A DNA stretch of 64,000 bases, from contig NC_009047.1 in the NCBI RefSeq assembly GCF_000209165.1, positions 1,050,416 through 1,114,415 of the forward strand. Reading direction: 5' to 3'. Positions 37,220-47,800 of this stretch are shown here, in pieces; position 1 is the first letter of the stretch; each line of letters begins with the position of its first letter. The notes under the pieces are model-generated. The model was not told the origin of the DNA. It made no database searches and was given only the letters and a program-made list of their open reading frames with translations. The DNA is from Scheffersomyces stipitis CBS 6054 (lineage: Eukaryota; Ascomycota; Pichiomycetes; Serinales; Debaryomycetaceae). The position numbers and the translations under genes are program-made.

Positions 37220-39019
37220 ATGTCTCTCGAACAAGGTTCAAAAGAATCATCATTTGATTATAGCCGCGGAAACGAAAGGCCGTCTTCCGGTCAGAACAAT
37301 ATGATGGCTTCTGTGAATACTTCTGTCCGATCTCGAAAGCTGAAACGTTCTCGCCCCTGCGATGGATGTGCTCTTAGAAAGATCAAATGCTCGGATTCTA
37401 GACCATGCACTCGATGTCTCAACAATGGAATACCTTGTACCAACAACAGAATAAGAAAAAAGTGTGGACCCAAGTCCAAAAAGCTACAAGACCCGCAATA
37501 CTTCCCAGTGGAGCCGATACAATTCTTTGCGGGCACAACCACTCCCATAGATAAGATACCAAACAATACCGAATACTTGCCCTTCGTTGGAACAGAACTA
37601 CCCCCAACAACTTCATCCAATTTTTTCGGACCATCAAGACCAGTTACAAAGGAACTCATTCCAATGAATATCTTGCTTCCATGTCTCCAGGTTTACCAAA
37701 CATGGTACTACAGTTTGTGGCCCGTATTATCTGTGACCCACTTGGTAACCAAGCTTTCAACTATCCCGCCAGGAGAACAACTTAATGATGAGACTTCTAT
37801 TTCTTATGCGCTCTGTTTGGCTGTGTGTGCCGCTATCTCCAAACAAATTGCTTTCATTAGCGAAAATTCAAACATAATCAAGCTCCCTTCCGGAGTTCAA
37901 GCTCGAGATTACGCTTTGGCGGCTCTCAGAATACGGAATGAGTATGAACATCCCCTCAATCCTACAAGTGAGACTTTGTTAACGTCCTTCTTCTTGTATG
38001 TTTATTATATCAACAATAAAGGAGGTACTGCTGCTGCGATTATGTATTTAAGGGAGGCTATTTCCATGGCCCAAATAATGCATTTACAGGATGCGGATAC
38101 TTATATGGGGAAGCCCCCTGCTGAAGTCCATCGTTTGCGGAAAATCTACTACCTTTTATTGGTTACAGAGAGGTATATGTGTATTCAAGATGGTGTTCCA
38201 GTCATTTTAGATTCCAGTATTCCTTTCCCAATGTCTGACGGCGAGGAGTATTCAGATCTTTTGACTGGATTCACAGAGCTCGTTAAAATTTTTTCCATAC
38301 CCGATCGTTTATTCTTTGAGAAGATGAGTGCCTCGCATAGCAATAATACGTTTGGTGGTAACTTCGACAACCTCAAGAACTTCTTCCACTTGCCAATTAA
38401 TAACATCACAGAAGGTTGGGTGGTGGACGTGGATAACAGGATCAAAGGAATATCGATAACAACGAAGGCTTCAGACATCCAAAAGGTCAACTTGTTGCTC
38501 TCTAAACATTGGATGAGATCTCTTGTTTGGCATATTTCCTTTCAGAATGGACTTCTATCTATCAACCGAGAAGAAAATGATTGTTTAAGTGTCAGATACC
38601 CGGTTGCAATTGCTTACGAATTCTTGACTTCAACAAGCAACTTGCCCATGTATGCATTCGAATCCAATGGTCCGGGGGTAGTTGTAAAATTATTAGAAAT
38701 TGCCAATGGTTTAGCTGATACAATGAATGATCTTACATATATCAGGAACGGGGTGGATACGTTTGCGTGCCTGAATGCCTTGACATCTATATTCTGGCTC
38801 ATCTCCAAATTTAAGACTGATGTCACTCTTCCGTTGAATTTGTATAACAAAATCGAAGGTATAGTTAATGCCAGCCCTATTCCAAGGATGCGTTTCTCTC
38901 CCGTTTCTAGTCCCGAACTCGAAGGGGTTCTCGAAGAGGAAATAGCGAAAATAACATCTGATGTTTCTTCATCTAGCGAATCTTCTGAAGAAGCACTTGG
39001 AATAGTAGCATGGACTTAA
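37220..39019 (+). CDS. Zn(II)2Cys6 transcription factor, MAL-activator type
   Basis: A 599-residue binuclear-cluster regulator. Cysteines 47, 50, 57, 63, 66 and 73 form CDGC-(x6)-C-(x5)-CTRC-(x6)-C, followed by the linker RIRKKCGPKSKK, which resembles the KKRGPKS linker of the Mal63/Suc1 activators. The middle is the fungal-specific regulatory domain, with helices such as SYALCLAVCAAISKQIAFI and LREAISMAQIMHLQDADTY, and LYYLLLVTERYMC-like KIYYLLLVTERYMCIQDGVP. The C-terminus is an acidic Ser/Glu-rich stretch, a likely activation region. No maltose gene is adjacent, so the target is unknown. Confidence 0.93.
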   Translation: MSLEQGSKESSFDYSRGNERPSSGQNNMMASVNTSVRSRKLKRSRPCDGCALRKIKCSDSRPCTRCLNNGIPCTNNRIRKKCGPKSKKLQDPQYFPVEPIQFFAGTTTPIDKIPNNTEYLPFVGTELPPTTSSNFFGPSRPVTKELIPMNILLPCLQVYQTWYYSLWPVLSVTHLVTKLSTIPPGEQLNDETSISYALCLAVCAAISKQIAFISENSNIIKLPSGVQARDYALAALRIRNEYEHPLNPTSETLLTSFFLYVYYINNKGGTAAAIMYLREAISMAQIMHLQDADTYMGKPPAEVHRLRKIYYLLLVTERYMCIQDGVPVILDSSIPFPMSDGEEYSDLLTGFTELVKIFSIPDRLFFEKMSASHSNNTFGGNFDNLKNFFHLPINNITEGWVVDVDNRIKGISITTKASDIQKVNLLLSKHWMRSLVWHISFQNGLLSINREENDCLSVRYPVAIAYEFLTSTSNLPMYAFESNGPGVVVKLLEIANGLADTMNDLTYIRNGVDTFACLNALTSIFWLISKFKTDVTLPLNLYNKIEGIVNASPIPRMRFSPVSSPELEGVLEEEIAKITSDVSSSSESSEEALGIVAWT

Positions 39020-39558
39020 GTTTATTCAGAGTATTACTAAGGGTGCAAATTCCCTTTCTTGGTTGGATTCAATTGAAATCATATCTCATTTGGGGCATAT
39101 TTCTACATATTCTCAGCGAGCATCTGTTACAAAAAAAAGACGGTCAAAGAGGCTGTGCAAAATTAGATCTCAAAAGTTTTATAACGGGCTACAAAGGTAA
39201 TTTTATACTTGTATCATTATTATAAGAATATTTGAAGACAATCTAGTAGAATGGTATGCGAGCATGATAAATAGTATGTGACACGTGAGTTGTGCATTTC
39301 CAAATTGAATCATTAACTATACTTGAAATTTTGTGCTCAGTTCCCAAAAGGTGTATATAGTAAACAAACTGATTGAGAGGAAAGATAATTTCTGAAATTG
39401 AAAAATGAACGCTTGCGATAAACGGAAAACACCAAAATTGATGAAATTGTGAAAAGAAGATCTCGCACCTTTGTTATTTAAGCGAAGAATAGATTTTATG
39501 GTAGTTGGATTCTTCATTGTCCGTTCATTGCATATTATGAAAAAGTTGTATAGAACCA
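39020..39558. other. intergenic, KIN3 promoter
   Basis: AT-rich with no supported gene. ACACGTGAG near 39281-39289 contains CACGTG. Confidence 0.45.
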
Positions 39559-41175
39559 ATGTCTTACACCAATATAAGTGAAGAGTACGAACCATTGGAA
39601 GTTATAGGCAAGGGATCTTTCGGGACGGTGAGAAAGGTTCGGCTGAAGACTACCGGTAAGCTTCTCGTCAGAAAGGAAATTGAGTATACTTCAATGAATC
39701 CTCAGGAAAGAAACCAGCTCATATCAGAACTTAGAATCCTTCGAGAACTAGACCATCCCCAAATCGTCAAGTATTACCGTCATGATCATATTATAGAAAA
39801 TAAGCTGATCCATATTTACATGGAATATTGTGATGGAGGCGACCTTGCTCAGATCATCAATAATTTCAAAAAAAACAAAGAACAAGTTCCAGAGGAATTT
39901 GTATGGCAGGTATTGGTTCAGATTTTATTGGCCCTTCATCGATGTCATTACGGAATAGATGCAAAAAAAGTGAATCTATTCTCGAACTCAAGTGGAATTG
40001 AGCCCAGCATCAATTCTGAGACTGTAGTGATCCATCGCGATATCAAACCAGACAATATTTTCATTTTGAATTCTGGGAAGTCTATCAAATTGGGTGATTT
40101 TGGATTGGCCAAAATGTTGACATCTCAGAACGATTTTGCAAAGACATATGTGGGAACCCCCTACTACATGTCGCCCGAAGTATTGATGGATAATCCATAC
40201 TCTCCAGTATGTGATATCTGGTCTTTGGGTTGTGTTCTCTTCGAGCTTTGTACGCTTCAACCACCTTTTCAGGCGAAGACCCATCTACAATTGCAAACAA
40301 AGATTAAACGAGGGATCATTCCTGAAGTTCCGGAAATATACTCGTCGCAACTAAGGTCTATAATAAAAGAATGCATTACAGTAGAGCCAGAGGCACGTCC
40401 CTCTTGTTTTGAATTGTTAGAGACCTTATCGATCAAGTTCCTTAGAAAAGAAATGGAGATAAAAGAGACGAGTTCAAATCTCAACGAATTTCAGAAGCAA
40501 TTGCTTAAAAAAAATGATGAATTGAAGAAAAAGGAAAGTTTTTTACTAAACTTGGAGGCTAAGATAATGAGGCAAAGGGATGAATTGGAAGACGAATACG
40601 AAAACATGCAAATAAAATGCAATGCCCAAAAGAAGCTCCTCGAGGAAGAATTAATTGGTGAGTTCGAAATGAGAAAACGAGCCATGGATTTGGAAGCAAA
40701 AGAGGTACGTTTGGGATATCAAAGAGAGTTCAGGTTGGTGGTAGAACAAGAAGTTCAACAGCGTGTCAAAGACATCCTTGCCAAGCAACAATACTCTTCT
40801 GATCTCCGAAGAAAGTCTTCTGATCCAACCTCCAATTCGCCTATTAAACAGCAAACTCCAACATCGACGCCACAACTTAAGAGCCACTCATATCATAACC
40901 AGCAGTATTCGACTACTGATCAACAATTATCGCCATTAAAACCAAAGGGACCTAGAGATTTAGATGATACTCAGAAGAGAGTACCTCTTAAAAACCGCAA
41001 TAATGATGACCATGACCCTTATTATTCACATCAGATGAAGTCTCAATCGCCTTCTAGAAATGCTCAAGCTATTTATCAAAAACGGGTCACTGATGAGTTT
41101 GAGAGATTGAGCTTGGAAAGAAGACAAATTCCTGAAATTGAAGACTCTTATTCTCGAAAGAATTTTAGACACTAA
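39559..41175 (+). CDS. KIN3: NIMA-related protein kinase KIN3
   Basis: A 538-residue Ser/Thr kinase. Domain about residues 8-290: glycine loop IGKGSFGTVRKV, catalytic Lys in LLVRKEIEY, HRDIKPDNIF near 158, DFGLAKM, TPYYMSPEVL activation segment, and DIWSLGCVLFELC. The glycine loop plus YMEYCDGGDLAQII fits the NIMA/Nek group; in yeasts it is single-copy Kin3 (435 residues in Saccharomyces), linked to mitotic exit and DNA damage. The C-terminal half is a coiled coil (about 300-420, KKKESFLLNLEAKIMRQRDE) and a Ser/Gln/Pro-rich tail. A coil insertion of about 25 residues between kinase subdomains VIa and VIb (GIDAKKVNLFSNSSGIEPS) is unusual. Confidence 0.94.
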   Translation: MSYTNISEEYEPLEVIGKGSFGTVRKVRLKTTGKLLVRKEIEYTSMNPQERNQLISELRILRELDHPQIVKYYRHDHIIENKLIHIYMEYCDGGDLAQIINNFKKNKEQVPEEFVWQVLVQILLALHRCHYGIDAKKVNLFSNSSGIEPSINSETVVIHRDIKPDNIFILNSGKSIKLGDFGLAKMLTSQNDFAKTYVGTPYYMSPEVLMDNPYSPVCDIWSLGCVLFELCTLQPPFQAKTHLQLQTKIKRGIIPEVPEIYSSQLRSIIKECITVEPEARPSCFELLETLSIKFLRKEMEIKETSSNLNEFQKQLLKKNDELKKKESFLLNLEAKIMRQRDELEDEYENMQIKCNAQKKLLEEELIGEFEMRKRAMDLEAKEVRLGYQREFRLVVEQEVQQRVKDILAKQQYSSDLRRKSSDPTSNSPIKQQTPTSTPQLKSHSYHNQQYSTTDQQLSPLKPKGPRDLDDTQKRVPLKNRNNDDHDPYYSHQMKSQSPSRNAQAIYQKRVTDEFERLSLERRQIPEIEDSYSRKNFRH

Positions 41176-41287
41176 ATACTGCATTGATTTTATTCATGGC
41201 TTCTCTGGGGAGGATATAGGGGCGACTAACGATCGAATAATATGATTTCTTTTTTAATATAGAGTAGTATACACAATCTATGTAACT

Positions 41288-42208
41288 TTAAGAGGTCCAT
41301 TTGTCGCCAGTGATAGCTTCGTATGCTTCGATGTACTTGGCTCTGGTCCTTGCGACAATATCTTCGTCCATCTTAACTCCGTCCTTGCCAGCAATGCCGT
41401 TCGAAGTTAACCAGTCTCTCAAAAATTGCTTGTCATAAGATTCTTGAGATTTGCCTAATTTGTAGGCAGAAGCATTCCAGAATCTGGAAGAATCTGGAGT
41501 CAAAACTTCATCAACCAAAACCAAATTGTGGTCAGTATCCAAACCGAATTCGAACTTGGTATCAGCTATGATGATGCCTCTAGTCTTTGCGTACTCCTTA
41601 GCCTTCGTGTACAATTCGATAGCAGCTTTGGCTAATTTATCACACAATTCTTGGCCAACAATCTCAGCAGCCTTTTCTGGGGAAATGTTTTCATCATGTT
41701 CACCTTGATCAGCTTTGGTCGATGGAGTGAAAATTGGAGTTGCAAATTCTTGTGATTCCAACAAGCCAGCTTCAACTGACAAACCATGAACAGTCTGAGT
41801 CTTCTTGTACTCCTTCCAAGCAGAGCCCGTTATGTAACCTCTGACAATCACTTCTAGTGGAATCAACTTCAACTTTCTCACCAACAACGATCTACCTGAC
41901 AATTGCAATTTATACTTTGCTTCAGACAATTGAGCTGGCAATTTAGCAAACAAACTTTCGTCATCGTTCTTAGATAGGATAAGATGGTTAGGTATAGTCT
42001 GCGACAAAAACTCGAACCAGAATTCAGACAACTTGGTCAAGAGCTTCCCCTTCTCAGGAACAGCATTATCCATTATCACATCATAAGCAGAGATTCTGTC
42101 TGTAGCTACAAACAATAAAGTGTTTTCATCCACTTGGTAGATATCTCTGACTTTACCCCTGGTAACCAAAGGCAAGATGTTGTCTAATTCTGTAGTGTGC
42201 AAAGACAT
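41288..42208 (-). CDS. ADE1: SAICAR synthetase (ADE1)
   Basis: The 306-residue enzyme joins CAIR and aspartate with ATP to SAICAR in purine synthesis. Motifs: LVTRGKVRDIYQVDENTLLF (glycine/ATP region), ATDRISAYDVIMDNAVPEKG, RSLLVRKLKLIPLEVIVRGY, GSAWKEYKKT, and IIADTKFEFGLD with VLTPDSSRFW. Length is equal to yeast Ade1 (306). The promoter has a TGACTC site. It is convergent with KIN3, 112 bp apart. Mutants in this pathway step give the red ade phenotype in yeasts. Confidence 0.98.
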   Translation of the reverse strand: MSLHTTELDNILPLVTRGKVRDIYQVDENTLLFVATDRISAYDVIMDNAVPEKGKLLTKLSEFWFEFLSQTIPNHLILSKNDDESLFAKLPAQLSEAKYKLQLSGRSLLVRKLKLIPLEVIVRGYITGSAWKEYKKTQTVHGLSVEAGLLESQEFATPIFTPSTKADQGEHDENISPEKAAEIVGQELCDKLAKAAIELYTKAKEYAKTRGIIIADTKFEFGLDTDHNLVLVDEVLTPDSSRFWNASAYKLGKSQESYDKQFLRDWLTSNGIAGKDGVKMDEDIVARTRAKYIEAYEAITGDKWTS

Positions 42209-42528
42209 AAAGAAGGATTTACTTGTTATAGTAATAGATGCTCTGAATAAAAGGATGTCTCACGAAGCAAGACCAAAAAAATGAATCAATTCCAATGCCA
42301 ATCCATTTGAATCTACAAGTTCACCATAGAATCTGTGGACTACTCTTAGATAAATGAGAGTTTGACTCGGACATCAATGTGCAGGATCCATCGCGGTCAT
42401 ACAATTTAAGTCTCCTTGCCGTCATTGCCTAAGTTCAGCTCGCACTGCTTAATGAGATGAACATATCACTATAAACTACAGGTAACCCAAGCTTCTACTT
42501 AGCAAATAGATAGCAATGAAAAAAATAA
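42209..42528 (-). promoter_or_regulatory. ADE1 promoter with TGACTC (Bas1/Gcn4) site
   Basis: TGACTC at 42364-42369 is the Bas1/Bas2 and Gcn4 core found in front of yeast ADE genes, 156 bp upstream of the ADE1 ATG. Beyond it the sequence runs into the tRNA gene. Confidence 0.5.
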
Positions 42529-42610
42529 TGACTCCGACGCGGTTCGAACGCGTGCATCTTTACGATAGTAGAACTTGAGTCTACCGCCTTAACCACTCGG
42601 CCACAGAGCC
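42529..42610 (-). tRNA. tRNA-Leu(CAA)
   Basis: 82 bp, without an intron. The gene reads GGCTCTGTGGCCGAGTGG with the A box, the B box GTTCGAACC, and a long variable arm. The anticodon loop CTCAAGT gives anticodon CAA (42575-42577), decoding UUG. The acceptor stem pairs and the discriminator is A, as for Leu. A T-run follows on the minus strand (poly-A on plus, 42519-42525). Identical to the copy at 43580. Confidence 0.93.
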
Positions 42611-43579
42611 TTTTATTATCTTCTTTTTAAGCCATGTAGTTACTGTAGTTATCTATGTCACGTGATATATGGCACGTGCATGACTACTTTAAAAAAATAA
42701 AAAAAATACCCTTGGTTGGCCCATGCTACATTGGGTGATAATGGCCTTTATCTCTAGTTTATAGCTGTTTATATGGGTTAGTACGTTCAATGTATGCCAC
42801 AACGCTAAAAAAAAGTCCTTAAAGGTTTATATACTCTGTGGGAATAATTAAAAAATGTAGTAGATAGATTACTTTAATCCTAATATATGCCGTTTCTTAA
42901 AAAATAAAGTTTAGAGTTGGTATTTCCTATGATTTGGTTTGGAATATGCTGGCTTGAATTGTTGAAAATCACGAAAAAGGAAATATCAATCACATAGTAT
43001 CCCTTCTGCTTTTAACAGAATTTAGATAGCTTTTCAGTGATTAATATAAGCTCCATATCTGGTTTCTCGGCAGTAGTCGTCAATGCTATCACGAAGGATG
43101 GTTCAAAATCACCGTTTTCATGGACATCTGTGGACTCACCATCGAGGTCTATCAGATCAGAGGGTGCGATATGGTCGTGTGGAATTCGGTCAATATCCGG
43201 TGGTTTTGGCTCTTTTAAGGTTTGTTTGAAGAGATTTCACCAGAGAAAACTCCTGGAGGTCCCTCTGGCTGATTGATTGGTCGTAGTTCTTTTTTTTTTA
43301 ACACAGTGGCATAGATTGAACGTACTAACGACATTCTATTGAACCGATTAAGTATTTTTTTTTTACGAAATGGCATGTATTACGACTAAAGTCCAACCTA
43401 TCTACTACAAAGTATATAAATCATCCTCTAATCCATACCGAATGGTGGAGGAAATCCTAGGATAAAAACCTCCGGGTGATATTGTTTTTTTTTTTGACGA
43501 AATGACATATTGAAACGTGATTAAAGTCACGTGAATATAACTATTTGACTAAATATAGATGAGAAAGTTCATTCAAGTT
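42611..43579. other. intergenic between inverted tRNA-Leu genes, with T-run repeats
   Basis: No gene. CACGTG occurs twice near 42659-42680. Three T-tracts of 8-10 bases precede similar segments (ACGAAATGGCAT at about 43370 and GACGAAATGACAT near 43496; a weaker one at 43291), as short diverged direct repeats that may be transposon relics. Confidence 0.4.
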
Positions 43580-43661
43580 GGCTCTGTGGCCGAGTGGTTA
43601 AGGCGGTAGACTCAAGTTCTACTATCGTAAAGATGCACGCGTTCGAACCGCGTCGGAGTCA
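43580..43661 (+). tRNA. tRNA-Leu(CAA), second copy
   Basis: Identical 82-bp copy of the minus-strand gene at 42529-42610, inverted. Anticodon CAA at 43613-43615. A TTTTT terminator follows within ten bases (ATTATTTTTGC). The copies are 969 bp apart. Confidence 0.93.
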
Positions 43662-44846
43662 TTATTTTTGCTGTAAATTCAAATATGTTATGGGATCTTC
43701 TGTTAGCCAAGATTTTTCTTGCAATTTAAACTTTCTTTCTCTTTTTTTCGAACAGGCGTTTCTCAGCTGCTCAGTGTAATAAAAAGTACCACGATATTCT
43801 GTCGTCTAATTGTTAGCTGTTCATACGTAACAATTCTTTCATTCCGGCTCTCATAACCAAATTCGGGTAGCGCTCTGATTACATCAAAGGCATTGCTAAG
43901 CCAGATGTAGGGTGATCCAAAAATGCATTCCAGTTAACTTGTACTAAAAAATACAAAAAAATGGTAATATTTATCTGAAGTTGAGATTACTGAGGTACTG
44001 TATAACCTAATACAGGTTGCGACTATTCATCGTCTGTAGGAAAAAAATTCAATTGCGTTGTCAGTTGTTTTCTAAGAAATGAAAACATCAATTTTTGTTA
44101 CCATTGAAAGCTAGCTGGAATTGTCTATTTGAAGTTAGAAATTCTTATCTCCACATTTATGGTGTATGCCTTCTTTAATACATCTAGTTTGCGTGTATGG
44201 CTTCATTAGTTTAGTAGTCTCACCAACACTCACAGTGCTGCCGTTCAAATACATTGAAAGCTAGTTCATAGATAAACGAAAGGGCTATAGCATTCAGGAA
44301 TAACGTGAGTATCGTAATATCACGAGCATTGATTGTGTTAACATACTCCAGACTATTAATAGTCAACAAGCATCTGTTTATGCGCAATTGACGATATTCT
44401 TTTATAATCAGAGACTCGAAGATTATAATTAGCGACTTCATTTTATATCATGAGAATGTAGTCAAATGTCGACATGTACTCACTCGTCAGTCATACTTTT
44501 GAGGAAGTGGGCGCCATTGAGCATCGACGCGGCCTTTGTAGACAAAATGGATCCCCGTGTACACAAATATTGAAGATTTTTAACAAGGGACTTGTTAGAA
44601 TGCCCTAAAAATGATAAACTTACGCCCTAATGCAAACCTAAAATTTATCTTACCTAAGAAAAGACATGTTTACTGCGTCGTCGTCTTGTGTATATACCTG
44701 CATATGTCGTGTCTTTAATTGCTGCAAGATTTCCAGATTCGACTAGCAATGTTGGTAGATAGTGACGCTTGACTATAAAAGCAGGCTCAACACCACTGCA
44801 AATAAGTTCTACATCCAGTAGCTAAACTTCAATTATCACAGCTATA
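43662..44846. other. intergenic, adhesin promoter
   Basis: Long AT-rich promoter region typical of cell-wall adhesins. TATAAAA at 44774-44780, 67 bp before the ATG. A 73-codon antisense frame (44220-44441) lacks features and is not called. Confidence 0.5.
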
Positions 44847-47800
44847 ATGCTTCTCTTCAGATGTTTAGCAAGGGCTTTTCTCTTTGCATCTGTTGCATTA
44901 GCGCTTACAATCAGCCATCCTCAGGTAACTAGAGGTAGCATAAACCTCTCATTTGGTGATTTAACTATTAAGTCTGGCTCTTTTTGGTCTATATTTGATA
45001 ATAACATATCTATTTTTAAAGGAGATATTCGGGTGAAGAAAAATGCTGGTCTTTTTATCACATCTACTAACAAATTGATCGGTTTGAAAGTAGAACTTTA
45101 TGCTGGTAAGGGTTCGATAAAGAACGAAGGTTTGATTGTCTTTAACTCTCTCGTATCTTTGACTCCTTCCTTCTACAAGCTTATCGGTAAGAGTTTTACC
45201 AATAAAGGTGAAATATTTTTGATCTCTAGTGGTTGTGCTTTACCTACAGCTGCCCTTTTGGCTCCAAAATGGAAGAACACTGGATCGATAACCTTCTATC
45301 AGGCCAAGAGGAACAACGGTATTGTAAGTTTGGGCTCCCCTGGATCAAAGATTGAAAACAAGGGTCAGATTTGTTTATTTAATCAACTTTACAAGCAAAC
45401 AACACGCATTGTTGGCAGTGGCTGTATTACTGCAGACCAAGACTCCAGTGTCTTCTTTTCAAACTGTTTGATGGATATCGATAGAAAACAAACGGTGTAC
45501 TTGGCCGATTCGAAATCCTCTGTAAGAGCTGTTGCCATTGCTAAACCCAGAACTTTCAGAATTGCAGGATTTGGAAATGGTAACAAGATTGGATTGGACT
45601 TACCACTTTTCAAATTACTTCTGTCTCCATTTTCCTATAATTCTAGAACTGGTATCTTGTCTCTCAGAATTAAGGGCAATTGGGGTCAAGATTTTGATAT
45701 TGGATTAGGTTATGATTCAAGATTATTCAAAGTTACGACCGATACTAGTCTCGGATTGTTGAGTGTTCCGTGGGGAGCAGTTAAGTACGAAGGACCAGTA
45801 CCTAATAAGCAGATTCCAAGCAACTGCAGGCCATGCAAACCTTTCCCACCAGCTCCAACTACTACTACTACAACCAAAGCATGCTCTCCAAAATCTACCA
45901 CCTCCTTAACTACTTCCAAAACATCCTCTCCAAAACCTACCACCACCTCAACAACATCCAATGCACAAACTACAATTACGACTACTTGGACTGGCACCAC
46001 CACAAGAACTATTACTGAGACCGATACGCCAGGTGGTACAGACACTGTTATCGTTGAAGAGCCAACTACCTCCAACACTCAAACTACAATCACAACTACT
46101 TGGACTGGCACCACCACAAGAACTATTACTGAGACCGATACGCCAGGTGGTACAGACACTGTTATCGTTGAAGAGCCAACTACCTCCAACACTCAAACTA
46201 CAATCACAACTACTTGGACTGGCACCACCACAAGAACTATTACTGAGACCGATACGCCAGGTGGTACAGACACTGTTATCGTTGAAGAGCCAACTACCTC
46301 CAACACTCAAACTACAATCACAACTACTTGGACTGGCACCACCACAAGAACTATTACTGAGACCGATACGCCAGGTGGTACAGACACTGTTATCGTTGAA
46401 GAGCCAACTACCTCCAACACTCAAACTACAATCACAACTACTTGGACTGGCACCACCACAAGAACTATTACTGAGACCGATACGCCAGGTGGTACAGACA
46501 CTGTTATCGTTGAAGAGCCAACTACCTCCAACACTCAAACTACAATCACAACTACTTGGACTGGCACCACCACAAGAACTATTACTGAGACCGATACGCC
46601 AGGTGGTACAGACACTGTTATCGTTGAAGAGCCAACTACCTCCAACACTCAAACTACAATCACAACTACTTGGACTGGCACCACCACAAGAACTATTACT
46701 GAGACCGATACGCCAGGTGGTACAGACACTGTTATCGTTGAAGAGCCAACTACCTCCAACACTCAAACTACAATCACAACTACTTGGACTGGCACCACCA
46801 CAAGAACTATTACTGAGACCGATACGCCAGGTGGTACAGACACTGTTATCGTTGAAGAGCCAACTACCTCCAACACTCAAACTACAATCACAACTACTTG
46901 GACTGGCACCACCACAAGAACTATTACTGAGACCGATACGCCAGGTGGTACAGACACTGTTATCGTTGAAGAGCCAACTACCTCCAACACTCAAACTACA
47001 ATCACAACTACTTGGACTGGCACCACCACAAGAACTATTACTGAGACCGATACGCCAGGTGGTACAGACACTGTTATCGTTGAAGAGCCAACTACCTCCA
47101 ACACTCAAACTACAATCACAACTACTTGGACTGGCACCACCACAAGAACTATTACTGAGACCGATACGCCAGGTGGTACAGACACTGTTATCGTTGAAGA
47201 GCCAACTACCTCCAACACTCAAACTACAATCACTTCTACTTGGACTGGCACTACGACTTTAACTGTTACTGTTACAGATACAGTTGGCGGTACTGACACA
47301 GTAATAATTGTTGAGCCTACTGAACCAGTTGAGCCTACTGAACCTACTGAGCCAGTTGAACCTACTGAACCAGTTGAACCAGTTGAACCTACTGAGCCTA
47401 CTGAACCTACTGAGCCAGTTGAGCCTACCGAGCCTACTGAACCTACTGAGCCAGTTGAGCCTACCGAGCCTACTGAGCCTACTGAACCTACTGAACCAGT
47501 TGAACCTACTGAACCTACTGAGCCAGTTGAACCTACTGAACCTACTGAACCAGTTGAACCTACTGAACCTACTGAACCTACTGAGCCAGTTGAGCCTACC
47601 GAGCCTACTGAGCCTACTGAACCTACTGAGCCAGTTGAGCCTACTGAACCAGTTGAACCTACTGAGCCTACTGAACCTACTGAACCTACTGAGCCAGTTG
47701 AGCCTACTGAACCTACTGAGCCAGTTGAACCTACTGAACCTACTGAACCAGTTGAACCTACTGAACCTACTGAACCTACTGAGCCAGTTGAGCCTACTGA

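Noticed and set aside
43662..44441. 73-codon minus-strand frame at 44220-44441
   Set aside because: No recognisable feature, in a long adhesin promoter.
45948..47222. Long minus-strand open frame (424 codons) in the adhesin
   Set aside because: It is a by-product of the 114-bp repeat being a multiple of three; the plus-strand frame has the signal peptide and family domain.
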